Positions 15,328 through 24,722 of a DNA stretch of 64,000 nucleotides are shown piece by piece. The notes under the pieces are model-generated. The model was given only the letters and a program-made list of their open reading frames with translations, searched no databases and was not told where the DNA came from. The position numbers and the translations under genes were made by a program. Within the stretch, counting starts at the first letter, position 1; each line of letters opens with the position of its first letter. This stretch comes from Pseudomonas sp. StFLB209 (GTDB taxonomy: Bacteria; Pseudomonadota; Gammaproteobacteria; Pseudomonadales; Pseudomonadaceae): assembly GCF_000829415.1 (NCBI RefSeq), contig NZ_AP014637.1:5473001-5537000 (forward strand), read 5' to 3'.

Positions 15328-16755
15328 TCAATTGCGCGTGACGTACTTTCTTGCACCCGGCCCACGCTCCAGCGCGTCGCGTTGCCGGTCAAAAGCCAGG
15401 TAGTACTTGTTGACGCTATTGACGAACGTCACCACGCCTGCGCCCTTCTGTTCCATGGCGATGCGTTCGGTCTGGAAGAACCACTGGTTGGGGTTCAGGC
15501 CGCGTTTGCGCGCTTCCTGGCGCATGCTCTGGACCCGCTCCGGCCCCAGGTTGTAGGCGGCAAGCACAAACGCCATGCGCTCGCGCTCGTTGATTTGCGG
15601 GCTGGCAAAGAATTTGCGCTGAATCAGCGCCATATAGCGCGCTGCCGCCTGCACGTTGCCATCGGCGGTGTGAATGTTATTGACCCCGACCCGCCGTGCA
15701 GCCGACGGGGTGATCTGCAACAGCCCGGTAGCGCCGCCGCTGCCTTTGGCCGTGGTATCGAGCTTTGACTCCTTGAACGCCAGCGCGGCCAGGTCCAGCC
15801 AGTCAATGCCGTGAGCATCGCCATGGCGTTGCAGGATCGGCCGCAGTTCGTGCAGGCGTTGCAGGTTGCTGCGCGCCAATGGGTTATTGACCCGGTACAT
15901 TTTTTTGAAGGCTTTTTCGAAGACCAGATCCTGGTTGGCCGGCGCTTTGTAAGTGGCCAGAAAACCATTGATGCTGGCCTGCAACAGCGGCGCGTCTTCA
16001 CGGACGAACCAGCCGATATTGCCGTGGCTTTCAAGCTTGAGGTTGCGCTCGACGCGCAGCTTGGGCATGACCCGCGCCCAGCGCTCGGCAATCGGCTGTT
16101 CGACCAGGGTCAGCGGATAAATCCCGGCCTGGACCATCTCCAGCACATCCTCTACCGACAGGCTGGGGTCGACCCACTCGATGTGCACCGGGGCCAGCTT
16201 GCGCTGCGCCAGGCGCAGGTTGAGGTCATGCACCGCCGCATCGGCCACACTGCCGGCCGGCAGGCTCAGGGTACGCCCGGATAACTGCTCGATGTGCTTG
16301 AAACTGCGCTGGCCACGGCCAGTGACCACCACCAGCGCTACGTCGGCAACGATCGGCCGGCTGGCGCTCACGCCTTTGCCAGCAGTTTCAAGCAGCTCAC
16401 CCGGCGCAATAAGGTCACCTTCGCCGCGCAGCAACGCGGCCAGCAACTGACTCTTGGCCTTTGGAATGATTTTGAACGTGACCTTGCCGCCACGCTGACC
16501 ATTGAGGTGCTTTTCAAAGGCTTGCAAACGTTCGTACTCGACGCCGACTTCCTGCCCCTTGATATCTCCAGAGCTGTTGCGGCTCTGGTTGACCAGTACG
16601 CGCAACACCTTGCTGCTGCGAATGGCCGGCAGGTCGCGAACCTGGGCCCGTTTTTGCACCGCCTGGGGACCGTTGTGGGCGACCTTGCGCGGCTCAGCCG
16701 ATAACGGCGCAGTAAGCGCCAGGCAAACGATGGACAATAGCGCGGCTCGGATCAT
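15328..16755 (-). CDS. mltF2: MltF2-type lytic transglycosylase with solute-binding domain
   Basis: A 475-residue periplasmic enzyme. A signal peptide (MIRAALLSIVCLALTAPLSA) precedes a bacterial extracellular solute-binding (SBP_3-like) module at about residues 45-270 and a goose-type SLT domain with the catalytic glutamate in ALAFKESKLDTTAKG, GLLQITPSAARRVG, and AYNLGPERV. It cleaves glycan strands to 1,6-anhydro-muropeptides, with the binding module thought to regulate activity. It is longer in the linker and differs from canonical MltF, fitting the second Pseudomonas paralogue. The start six codons into the ORF is chosen because it opens the signal peptide. Divergent from tatD. Confidence 0.85.
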   Translation of the reverse strand: MIRAALLSIVCLALTAPLSAEPRKVAHNGPQAVQKRAQVRDLPAIRSSKVLRVLVNQSRNSSGDIKGQEVGVEYERLQAFEKHLNGQRGGKVTFKIIPKAKSQLLAALLRGEGDLIAPGELLETAGKGVSASRPIVADVALVVVTGRGQRSFKHIEQLSGRTLSLPAGSVADAAVHDLNLRLAQRKLAPVHIEWVDPSLSVEDVLEMVQAGIYPLTLVEQPIAERWARVMPKLRVERNLKLESHGNIGWFVREDAPLLQASINGFLATYKAPANQDLVFEKAFKKMYRVNNPLARSNLQRLHELRPILQRHGDAHGIDWLDLAALAFKESKLDTTAKGSGGATGLLQITPSAARRVGVNNIHTADGNVQAAARYMALIQRKFFASPQINERERMAFVLAAYNLGPERVQSMRQEARKRGLNPNQWFFQTERIAMEQKGAGVVTFVNSVNKYYLAFDRQRDALERGPGARKYVTRN

Positions 16756-16964
16756 TCGCTCTCCGTGGGGCATTCTGGATCAGCCAAAAAGCCAGGTAAG
16801 ACAGACAGAAAAAGGTCCCTTATGACCCGTACGGTGACGGTAAGGTCCCTTCAGGTGTTGCCAAAAGCGTTGAACCGCGAGGTCCAAGGTATTGAATGCA
16901 CAGCATTTTCGGGTACTGCGACAGGCTCTGTTATGCTCAGCGGCATCAGGCCAGAGGTGGAACC

Positions 16965-17819
16965 ATGCAATTGATCGACATCGGCGTCAACTTGACTAAC
17001 GCCAGCTTCACGTCCGACCGACAGGCGGTATTGCAACGCGCGTTCGACGCCGGCGTCACCCAACTGGTGCTCACCGGCACCGATCTGGCGTGCAGCGAAC
17101 AGAGCCTTCAGCTCTGCCACGAACTGGATGAAAGCGGCCAGCAACTGTTCTGCACCGCCGGTTTTCACCCCCATCATGCCAGCGACTGGGGCCATGAAAG
17201 CGAGCGGCAACTGAGCGCCCTGCTGCGCGAGCCACGGGTGCGCGCCGTCGGTGAATGCGGCCTGGACTTCAACCGCGACTTTTCACCCAGGCCGCAGCAA
17301 GAGCGGGTGCTGCATGCACAACTGGCTCTGGCTGCGCAGTTGCAACGCCCGGTTTTTCTCCACGAGCGCGACGCCAGTGAACGGTTGCTGGCTATTTTGC
17401 GCGACTACCGCGATCACCTGCCGGCCGCCGTGGTGCATTGCTTCACCGGTGACAAGCAGGCGTTGTATCGCTACCTGGACATGGACCTGCACATCGGCAT
17501 CACCGGCTGGATCTGCGACGAGCGTCGTGGCACCCACCTGCACCCGTTGATGCGTGACATTGCTCGCGGCCGCTTGATGCTCGAAAGCGACGCACCATGG
17601 TTGCTGCCGCGTACATTGCGGCCCAAGCCGAAAAATGGCCGCAACGAGCCGGCCTTTCTGCCCGAAGTGCTGCGCGAAGTGGCACTGCACCGTGGCGAAA
17701 GCACCGACGACCTGGCCAGGCATACCAGCGAGTGCGCACGCAGCTTCTTTGGTCTGCCAGTGCTAGCGGGAGATGAAACCTCGGATTTTGTTGACACAAA
17801 TCAACGGCCCCGGGGATGA
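16965..17819 (+). CDS. tatD: TatD family metal-dependent DNase
   Basis: A 284-residue TIM-barrel hydrolase closely matching E. coli TatD. It opens [12 protein letters not shown] and shows metal ligands in [59 protein letters not shown] and [10 protein letters not shown]. TatD is a cytoplasmic 3'-5' exodeoxyribonuclease with roles in DNA repair and fragmentation. Note that the usual Cys-Arg pair of the HCRDA motif is here HERDA. The start follows AGAGGTGG and lies 63 bases before the next gene's start after the stop. Confidence 0.88.
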   Translation: MQLIDIGVNLTNASFTSDRQAVLQRAFDAGVTQLVLTGTDLACSEQSLQLCHELDESGQQLFCTAGFHPHHASDWGHESERQLSALLREPRVRAVGECGLDFNRDFSPRPQQERVLHAQLALAAQLQRPVFLHERDASERLLAILRDYRDHLPAAVVHCFTGDKQALYRYLDMDLHIGITGWICDERRGTHLHPLMRDIARGRLMLESDAPWLLPRTLRPKPKNGRNEPAFLPEVLREVALHRGESTDDLARHTSECARSFFGLPVLAGDETSDFVDTNQRPRG

Positions 17820-17881
17820 ATAAGGCAAGGTGATATCACCTTGCTGAATACCTTCCACTACGACCATAAAGAAGACCACTC

Positions 17882-19357
17882 ATGGGCTCATGGCTTAGCA
17901 ACCTCTCTTTGAAGTACAAGTTCTGGGCCGTCAACACGGTGGCCTTCTTCACCACCTTGATGCTGGTGCTGTACGCCTTGCAACTGGAGCAACAGAGCCG
18001 CCAGCTCAGCGCCCAGCAGGCCGCACAAAGTCAGGCCCGGTTGCTGACAGCGTGGCCGGCCGGGCAGCCGCTGCCGACCGGCATCGATGTGGTGGCGTAC
18101 CCGGCCGGCCAGACGCCTTCGGTGAATGGTCAGGCGCTGCCAGCCCTGGCGTCGGAGCGTGGCTGGGTCGAGCTTGATCTGCCGCTCAACGAACGCACCT
18201 TGTATGGTGCCCAAGTGGTCGAGCGCAATGACAGCCAGCGCCTGGCCGTGCTCGCTTATGCACCGCACTTCAAGGCCGTGCTGCTTGAGCGCTTTGGCCA
18301 GTACGCCATCGCGGTATTTCTGTTGATGACCCTGATGCTCTGCGCTTCGCAATTGCTGATCCGTTTCCTGCTCAGCCAGCTCAACGCCCTCAAGGATGTG
18401 ATGCTGCATGTCGAGCGCAGCGGAGACCTCTCGGTACGCGCCCCCAGTGGCGGTGAAGATGAGGTCGGGCAGATGGCCAAGGCCTTCAATGCCATGCAGG
18501 CAGGCTATCAGCGCGTCGTCAATACCGTGTCGCAGACCGCCGCACGGCTGGACGCCGGTGCCGCCAATCTGGCCAGCGGGATGAGCGAAGTGCGCCACGG
18601 CATGCTCGGCCAGCAGAGTGAAACCGATCAGGTCGCCACCGCGATCAACGAGATGTCAGCCACTGTCCACCATATCGCCCAGCACGCCAGCACCACCCGC
18701 GACCAGTCGCAGACTGCTGACACCTTGGCCGGCAGCGGCAAGCAGGTGGTGGATCGGGTCCAGGTGTCGATTGCCGGCCTGTCCAGCGGCGTGCAGCAGA
18801 CCGCCGAGATGATTCAACGCCTGGCCGAAGACAGCCAGAAGATCAGCGGCGTGGTCAATGTGATCCACAGCATTGCCGAACAGACCAACCTGCTGGCCCT
18901 CAACGCGGCCATCGAAGCGGCTCGGGCCGGCGAGATGGGTCGTGGTTTTGCGGTGGTCGCCGACGAAGTGCGCAACCTGGCAAAGCGCGTGCAGACCTCC
19001 ACCGACGAGATCACCAATATGATCGAAGCCCTGCAGTCTGGCACCCGCGACGCGGTGGACTTCATGCAGGACAGCTCGTTCAAGGCCGACGAATGCGTGC
19101 AGCAGGCCCAGGAAGCCGGTCAGGCGCTGGCCGCCATCGCCGACGCCGTAGCGCAGATGCGCGAGAGCAACACCCAGATTGCCGTGGCGGCGCAGCAGCA
19201 AAGCCAGGTGGCCGAGGAGATGAACCGTGCGGTGGTGAGCATTCGCGATGTGACCGAACGCACCGTGACCCAGACCGTCGATTCGGCCTCCACCAGCAGC
19301 GATCTGGCGACCCTGGCCGGTGAACTGAACAGGTCGATTGGGCAGTTGAAGTTATAA
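17882..19357 (+). CDS. Methyl-accepting chemotaxis protein with short periplasmic sensor
   Basis: A 491-residue chemoreceptor. TM1 spans about residues 14-32, the periplasmic part is only about 100 residues (to roughly 140) and has no recognisable sensor family, TM2 spans about 140-162, then HAMP and the signalling domain with [32 protein letters not shown] at the hairpin tip. The small sensor contains [18 protein letters not shown] and resembles receptors annotated in other Pseudomonas beside tatD. It follows tatD closely and could be read from the same promoter, though its own 60-bp leader leaves room for one. Confidence 0.9.
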   Translation: MGSWLSNLSLKYKFWAVNTVAFFTTLMLVLYALQLEQQSRQLSAQQAAQSQARLLTAWPAGQPLPTGIDVVAYPAGQTPSVNGQALPALASERGWVELDLPLNERTLYGAQVVERNDSQRLAVLAYAPHFKAVLLERFGQYAIAVFLLMTLMLCASQLLIRFLLSQLNALKDVMLHVERSGDLSVRAPSGGEDEVGQMAKAFNAMQAGYQRVVNTVSQTAARLDAGAANLASGMSEVRHGMLGQQSETDQVATAINEMSATVHHIAQHASTTRDQSQTADTLAGSGKQVVDRVQVSIAGLSSGVQQTAEMIQRLAEDSQKISGVVNVIHSIAEQTNLLALNAAIEAARAGEMGRGFAVVADEVRNLAKRVQTSTDEITNMIEALQSGTRDAVDFMQDSSFKADECVQQAQEAGQALAAIADAVAQMRESNTQIAVAAQQQSQVAEEMNRAVVSIRDVTERTVTQTVDSASTSSDLATLAGELNRSIGQLKL

Positions 19358-19494
19358 GCGCAGCGGGTCGCCACTGGCGGCCCGCTATGAGGCCGATAGT
19401 CAGCCTCGATTCGCCGCCTGCCGTTGGTCAGCCTAGACTTCAGACACTGGACCGCAGTTGCCGCTGCGGTGATGTTTCTGAACAGGAGCGCCAC

Positions 19495-19857
19495 ATGGCC
19501 AAGCGACTTCCCAACCTGCACAGCTGGCAATGGCGTGGCTATGCGGCCACGCACCGCCATCCGACCAACCTGACCCTGCACCTGCTTGCCGTACCACTGT
19601 TCATACTCGCGGCGCTGTTGCTGCTGGACGGGGTGTTGTCCTGGAGCCTGACCTCCATTGCCATCGGCGTGATTGGCCTGGCGGCGGCGCTGGGCCTGCA
19701 ACGGCATGGGCACCGGCTGGAAAAACAGCCACCAGAACCTTTCGCCAATCGCAGTGATGCGGTGAGTCGGCTGGTGATGGAGCAATTCGTGACCTTCCCG
19801 CGCTTTGTGTTCAGTGGCGCCTGGTGGCGCGCCTGGAAGGACCGGCATCGGCATTGA
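19495..19857 (+). CDS. DUF962/Mpo1-like small membrane protein
   Basis: A 120-residue protein with two hydrophobic hairpin segments (LTLHLLAVPLFILAALLLLDGVL and LTSIAIGVIGLAAALGLQ). The opening WRGYAATHRHPTNLTLHLLAVPLF has the conserved HxxP...N...H arrangement of the Mpo1/YGL010w (DUF962) family, whose yeast member is an iron-dependent dioxygenase of 2-hydroxy fatty acids. It ends in a basic, tryptophan-rich tail. Function in bacteria is not established. The start is chosen at an ATG preceded by AGGAG; the ORF upstream of it is not protein-like. Confidence 0.65.
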   Translation: MAKRLPNLHSWQWRGYAATHRHPTNLTLHLLAVPLFILAALLLLDGVLSWSLTSIAIGVIGLAAALGLQRHGHRLEKQPPEPFANRSDAVSRLVMEQFVTFPRFVFSGAWWRAWKDRHRH

Positions 19858-19910
19858 CGCCCCTTAAGACGGATTGCCGCCCTGTCGCCCTCGCCCCGAT
19901 CCTGACCTGA

Positions 19911-19998
19911 AATACAGTGGGAACGAGCTCGCTCGTGAAGAGGCCAGACCAGACACACCCGGCACCATAGCCTTCGCAGCTAAAGCTGCTCCTACGGG
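19911..19998. repeat. Two degenerate REP-like hairpins
   Basis: The left unit has the stem ACGAGC/GCTCGT with a TC loop inside GGGAACGAGCTCGCTCGTG, followed by GAAGAGGCCAG, the usual shoulder of extended Pseudomonas REPs. The right unit is CTTCGCAGCTAAAGCTGCTC followed by CTACGGG, with a GCAGCT/AGCTGC stem. They lie between convergent genes, a usual place for REPs. Confidence 0.6.
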
Positions 19999-20000
19999 GG

Positions 20001-20798
20001 TTAGCCAAACACGGTCACGGTCTGGCGGCTGATGGCGATCAACTCGCCGTCCGGCGCACGTAGCGTGGCGGCGACATGGCCGTAACCGGCCGCCGCCTGT
20101 TCAACCTGTGCATGGTAACGGCACCAGTCCAGTGTGGTGATTTGCGGTTGCGGGTGGATAAATTCGATGGTCCAGGTCAGTGAGCTGTGCGGCGCCGGTT
20201 TGCTCAGCCAGCCGAGCAGGCCGGGCGGCCATGCATCGACCAGTGCCAGAATATGGGCTTCGGTCAGTGGCTGTGGCTGAGCATCGCGCAGCCGTACGTA
20301 ACCACCAATGGCCGGTGCCGGGGTGCCGCTGTACGGCAACCCGCCCAACCCCCACTGGATGTCCAGGTGCTGGAAGAAATCCGGCATGACGCCTTTGATA
20401 AATGGCAGCGCGGTGCAACGTTCGAGCGGCGGCACGTCGGTGCTCATCGGGGCCGGCGCGAAACTTACTATCGAGTCGCGTGCAGCGCCGAAGCTGCCCT
20501 GAATCAGGGTCGTGACTGCGCCGTTTTGCACGGTGCGGCCCAGCACCTGGGTGACTGCTGAGCCTTGACGCAGGATGTCTGTTTCAAATGCGACCGGCAC
20601 GTCAGGGGCCACCGGGGCGACAAAGGTGATTGCCAGCGAGCGCAGTTGTCGGCTGGCCTCGACCTGGGTGCGCATGGCCTGGTACTGCAGCGCTGCCACC
20701 AGGCCGCCAAAGCTGGCCCGGCCTTGCGCCCAGTGCCCGGGGATGGTCAGCGAATGAGGGTTATCGGCTACGGCGGCGAGCAATTGGGCAAAGGTCAT
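20001..20798 (-). CDS. Acyl-CoA thioesterase family protein (TesB-like double hotdog)
   Basis: A 265-residue protein of the 4HBT_3/TesB-like group. It contains two hotdog repeats: the first with GRASFGGLVAALQYQAM (helix) and LRSLAITFVAPVAPDVPVAFETDILRQGSAV, the second with TEAHILALVDAWPPGLL and SSLTWTIEFIHP. These match the acyl-CoA thioesterase fold with the FGG helix and a Asp in the second domain. The substrate range is probably medium to long acyl-CoA, by family analogy only. It is a single gene, 187 bases beyond the CHAD gene in the same direction. Confidence 0.8.
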   Translation of the reverse strand: MTFAQLLAAVADNPHSLTIPGHWAQGRASFGGLVAALQYQAMRTQVEASRQLRSLAITFVAPVAPDVPVAFETDILRQGSAVTQVLGRTVQNGAVTTLIQGSFGAARDSIVSFAPAPMSTDVPPLERCTALPFIKGVMPDFFQHLDIQWGLGGLPYSGTPAPAIGGYVRLRDAQPQPLTEAHILALVDAWPPGLLGWLSKPAPHSSLTWTIEFIHPQPQITTLDWCRYHAQVEQAAAGYGHVAATLRAPDGELIAISRQTVTVFG

Positions 20799-20985
20799 GG
20801 AGGCTCCGTTCAGGTTCAGGATTTACAGATCGCCGCAGGCCCCGTGCCGACAGGTCTGGGCTGGCACCGAGATGTGTGTACTTCACAGAACAGGGTTGGA
20901 TCTGGCGCAAGGCAGCCCGGTCAGCTTACTCAGTTCTGCAGGCCCGGGAAAAAGGCATTTGCGCCATAGAGCCGGTCGATATGCC

Positions 20986-21753
20986 TTATTCCGGGAAGCA
21001 TGCCTGGGTCAGTCGCTGCAAGGCCGATTCGCCTTTGCTTTCGGCGCGGCTTATGCCGGTCTGCCATAGCGCTACACAGGGCGTCAGGTCCGCGTGCTGG
21101 TCGGCCAGCGCCAGCCATTGCAGGTGATCGTGCCAGTCGCCCAGCGCGCCTTGGGCGTCTTTGAGGCGTTTGCTCATGCCCTTGGGCTGGTGACTGAGGT
21201 CGGGATAGACCTCGGCGGCGTAGCGCACCCGTTTGATCAACAGGCGCAGGTGGTGGCGATCGTGTTCAGGGTCGGCAATGGCGTCGCGCAGTTTGCGCCA
21301 CTGTTTATCCATGACTTTCTCGATGCTGCGGCGCAGACCGCGCACCAGCCCGGCGCGCTGCTGCTCTCGCAGTTGCTCCGGGAATTTGCCCAGCCGCTCG
21401 AACAACCGCTTGAGTTGCGGACTGCCCGCCACCCGTGGGCAGGCATCGTCCAGAAACGCTTCGCGGGGTCGGGCCAGGGCATGCCAACCGTTGTCGTGCA
21501 GTTGCGCGCACAGCACTTGCTGATCACGCAGTGGCGTGGTCAGGCGGCCGACTTCCCGGGCCGCATCTTCCAGCTCGTCGACCCCGCGAATCCCGCGCAA
21601 TGGCCGCAGCAGGCTGCGCAGGCGCCTCACTGTGGTACGCAGGTCGTGCAGCGCCTCGCTGTCGGTGGATACCGCCAGGCGCGCCTGACAGGCATACAGC
21701 CGCACTTCCAGCGCCAGTACTTCGGCAATCAGATGGCTTACCATCGATGTCAT
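20986..21753 (-). CDS. CHAD domain protein
   Basis: A 255-residue all-helical protein. The conserved histidine/arginine motif of CHAD domains is present as LHDLRTTVRRLRSLLRPLRG (residues about 34-54) and again in the second half as HDRHHLRLLIKRVRYAAEVY. CHAD domains bind polyphosphate through these basic surfaces. It lies 15 bases after the tgpA stop on the same strand and is therefore probably the last gene of the moxR-DUF58-tgpA operon. No fused CYTH domain is present. Start could also be the Met three codons later. Confidence 0.85.
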   Translation of the reverse strand: MTSMVSHLIAEVLALEVRLYACQARLAVSTDSEALHDLRTTVRRLRSLLRPLRGIRGVDELEDAAREVGRLTTPLRDQQVLCAQLHDNGWHALARPREAFLDDACPRVAGSPQLKRLFERLGKFPEQLREQQRAGLVRGLRRSIEKVMDKQWRKLRDAIADPEHDRHHLRLLIKRVRYAAEVYPDLSHQPKGMSKRLKDAQGALGDWHDHLQWLALADQHADLTPCVALWQTGISRAESKGESALQRLTQACFPE

Positions 21754-21768
21754 GGTTGTTCCCCAGAG

Positions 21769-23769
21769 TCACGGATGTCGGTTCTTCGCGCTCGCCAGAC
21801 GCCAGGGCAACTGACGACGCAGATTCTTCAAGGCGCGGCGCAAGCCATGCAAGGAGGTCGAAGGTGCAGCATAGCGCTGGGCGATAAACTGCACGATGAA
21901 ATCCTCGATGGCCAACGCCTGCTGCGGAAACCGCAGCGCGGCACGCTCACCGAATGCCTGAGCCCCCTCGCCCGGCAAGCGTCGCAGCCCATGGCGCGCC
22001 AATAAGCGTTCGAACGCATTGAACAGACGAAGTTGCGCATCGCTTTCGCGCTGCCAGGGCTTGAGTACCCACAACACCCCCAGCGCCAATGCCAGCAGCA
22101 AGGCAACCACGAACGCCGGCACCTGCCAACCCGAGAACCAGCGATCGAGCACTTGCAACTGCTGCTGGCCCTGATAGCCCAACACCCAGCGCTGCCAGCC
22201 GTAGTTGAGGTTGTCCCAGCCCAGACGCAAATCGTTGAGCCACGGTACATGACGGTAGCGCAGCGCCGACATCGGTGCGTCAGCCAGAAACGCTTCATCG
22301 GCGGCCAGGGCCTGCTCCAGCCCTTGCTCGATACGCTGTGGCGCCACCGCAGCAGTCGGGTCGACAGAGCGCCAGCCGATTTCTGGCTGCCAATATTCGA
22401 CCCAGGCGTGGGCATCGTACTGGCGCACGGTCAGGTACTCCCCAGCGGGGTTGAATTCGCCGCCCTGATAGCCGGCCACTACCCGGGCCGGAATGCCCGC
22501 CGCGCGCAGCACGAAAACCATCGCGCCCGCGTAGTGCGCGCAAAAGCCTTGACGGCTGGCAAACAGAAAGTCGTCGACACTGTCGGGCCCCAGCACCGGT
22601 GGCTTGAGCGTGTAATGAAAGGCCTGCTCACTGAACTCCCGCAGCACCGCCTCGGCCAGCCTGTCTGGCTGCCGGTAGCGACGCTGCAAGTCAGCCGCCC
22701 ATTGCCGGGCCTGCGGGTTGCCCTTGGCAGGCAACTGCAGGGCCTGTAGCTGCAGGTAGGCATTGGGCCGCACGTCACGCAATGCCTGCGGCCAGGCCTG
22801 GGCGGCGTACATCAACGACTGGCTGACCGGGCGGCGCCGCTGCAGGCGAAAGTCGCTCATCAGGCGCACATCGCCCTGATCGCTCTGGCTGACGTCCAGG
22901 CTCGGTAACCAGGGCTTGCCGCTCGGCTCCATCACGATGCTGTAACCCAGCGGCTCGCCCTGCTTTTGCCACTGCGCCAGTTGCACGCCTTGGGTCGGTG
23001 CCGACTGCGACCAGCGCCGGCCATCGAACTGATCGAGGGTCAGGCTGCGCCAGTACAGGCGGTTACGCGCCGGCAGCTCGCCGTCGAAGCTGGCGCGAAA
23101 CACCAGTGCTGGCGAGCGACTCAGCTCAGCCATGTCCCCCGGCGCCATATTGTCTGAAAGCCCTGTCATGCCTTTGTTGCCCGGCTGTGGCAGCGACCAG
23201 ATCGGCTCCAGCCGTGGAAAGAACAGGAACAGCACCAGCATCAGCGGTACGGCCTGGAGCATCAGCTTGCCGGCCAGACGCAACGTCGCGCCCGGATTGC
23301 TCTGCGGGTCACTCTGGTTCAGGCCAATCAGCGCCGCCAGCAAGGCGCCGACCGGCAACAGGGTGAACAGCCCCCAGAACAGGTTGCTCTCAAACAGGTA
23401 GCCCACCACCACACAGAAGAACCCAAGCAGAATCAGTACCAGCGCATCGCGCCGGGTGTGCATTTCCAGCATTTTCAACACAAAGGCGGCAATCAGCAGC
23501 GCCGCACCGGCTTCCAGCCCTATCAGGGTGCCTCGCGCCAGATAAACGCCGCCCGCCGTGCCAATCAACAGCGCAACCTTGACCCAGGCACTGGGTATCC
23601 GCGCACGCATGCGAAATACCTGGATGCGCCACAACGTGCACACCAGCCATAGGCCAATCAATGGCGGCGGCACATGCATGACAAAAGGCACGATGATCAG
23701 CGCCTGGGCCAATAACAGCCAGGTCAGGGCGATGCGGCTGATGGGCAGGGAAAGCTCGGCTTTGCTCAT
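21769..23769 (-). CDS. tgpA: Transglutaminase-like membrane protein TgpA (DUF3488)
   Basis: A 666-residue inner membrane protein. Five or six N-terminal helices (to about residue 190, DUF3488) anchor a periplasmic transglutaminase core with the catalytic triad in RQGFCAHYAGAMV (Cys about 410), YDAHAWVEYW (His) and SVDPTAAV (Asp). A further helix near residue 560 (VPAFVVALLLALALGVLWVL) and a C-terminal DUF4129-like cytoplasmic helix bundle follow. The P. aeruginosa homologue is essential and linked to cell-wall integrity. Its start overlaps the DUF58 stop by four bases (ATGA), showing translational coupling. Confidence 0.92.
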   Translation of the reverse strand: MSKAELSLPISRIALTWLLLAQALIIVPFVMHVPPPLIGLWLVCTLWRIQVFRMRARIPSAWVKVALLIGTAGGVYLARGTLIGLEAGAALLIAAFVLKMLEMHTRRDALVLILLGFFCVVVGYLFESNLFWGLFTLLPVGALLAALIGLNQSDPQSNPGATLRLAGKLMLQAVPLMLVLFLFFPRLEPIWSLPQPGNKGMTGLSDNMAPGDMAELSRSPALVFRASFDGELPARNRLYWRSLTLDQFDGRRWSQSAPTQGVQLAQWQKQGEPLGYSIVMEPSGKPWLPSLDVSQSDQGDVRLMSDFRLQRRRPVSQSLMYAAQAWPQALRDVRPNAYLQLQALQLPAKGNPQARQWAADLQRRYRQPDRLAEAVLREFSEQAFHYTLKPPVLGPDSVDDFLFASRQGFCAHYAGAMVFVLRAAGIPARVVAGYQGGEFNPAGEYLTVRQYDAHAWVEYWQPEIGWRSVDPTAAVAPQRIEQGLEQALAADEAFLADAPMSALRYRHVPWLNDLRLGWDNLNYGWQRWVLGYQGQQQLQVLDRWFSGWQVPAFVVALLLALALGVLWVLKPWQRESDAQLRLFNAFERLLARHGLRRLPGEGAQAFGERAALRFPQQALAIEDFIVQFIAQRYAAPSTSLHGLRRALKNLRRQLPWRLASAKNRHP

Positions 23770-24722
23770 CCGCGCACTCCGTACAGTGCCAGGGCGCGCA
23801 AGCAGGTCTCACGATGACGATCGCCGCTGTCGATGGCCACTTCAAAACCGGGCAGGCGCATGGCGAACGGCTGCTGCCGCTGTGACAATTCCAGCACCCA
23901 ATAACACAGCCGCGACAGCCGCTGCTCGATATCACCATCAAGCACGGTGAAATCCAGGCACAGGTCATGGCCGCTGAGGTCATTGAAATCCTTGACCAGC
24001 AACCCCTGCCCCCGCGACCAGGCTTTCCAGTGCAGACGCCGCAGGTTATCGCCGGGCTGGTAGCTGCGCAGACCTTGATAATCGTCCACCCCCTGGCCGC
24101 GGGTCAGTTGACCATCGTCTTCGGCATGCGGCTGCACCCCGGCCTGTAATGGCATGCGCCCGGCGACCGGCTGCGGGTAGATCAGCACCGTCTGCTCCAG
24201 GTCGAGCCAGGTCCAGGCACGCAACAAACCCAATGGAAACACGCTCTCGACCCGCAACCGCGGCGCGCGCAGCCAACCGCGGGCCTGGGCCGGCAGGCTT
24301 AACTCCAGCTCGCTGTTGCCGGCGGCGGGCACATTGCTTCTCAATAGGCTCAGCGCATCCCACCCCACGCCAACGCACTGGTGGGCCGGGCCGGAGCTGT
24401 CCAGGCGCAGGCGCAGTAACACGGTCTCACCGACAAATACCGCGCGGGCGGCGCCAGCGCTGATGATCAGGCCACTGAGGTTGCGATAGGTATGGACGAT
24501 GCCCAGCAGCCCCACCGACAACAGCAGGAACGTCAGGCCATAGGCCAGGCTGTTCTGATAATTGATGCCCACCAGCAGCATCAACAGCAATAGCCCGGCA
24601 AACGCCGCGCCATTACGGGTCGGCAGGATAAAAATGCGCCGGTGATCGAGCACGATGCGCGTCGCCGCCGGAATGCGCCGCACCAACCAGCGTTGCCAGA
24701 CAGGCTTGAAGCGTTCGATCAC
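23766..24722 (-). CDS. DUF58 domain membrane protein
   Basis: A 318-residue protein with two adjacent N-terminal helices (NGAAFAGLLLLMLLVGINYQNSLAYGLTFLLLSVGLLGIVHTY) and the DUF58 (VWA-like) signature VDDYQGLRSYQPGDNLRRLHWKAWSRGQGLLVKDFND near residues 210-250. This family invariably accompanies MoxR-type AAA ATPases and is thought to act as their membrane-linked adaptor. It overlaps both neighbours by four bases, moxR upstream and tgpA downstream, so the three proteins are made in a coupled fashion. Confidence 0.9.
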   Translation of the reverse strand: MIERFKPVWQRWLVRRIPAATRIVLDHRRIFILPTRNGAAFAGLLLLMLLVGINYQNSLAYGLTFLLLSVGLLGIVHTYRNLSGLIISAGAARAVFVGETVLLRLRLDSSGPAHQCVGVGWDALSLLRSNVPAAGNSELELSLPAQARGWLRAPRLRVESVFPLGLLRAWTWLDLEQTVLIYPQPVAGRMPLQAGVQPHAEDDGQLTRGQGVDDYQGLRSYQPGDNLRRLHWKAWSRGQGLLVKDFNDLSGHDLCLDFTVLDGDIEQRLSRLCYWVLELSQRQQPFAMRLPGFEVAIDSGDRHRETCLRALALYGVRG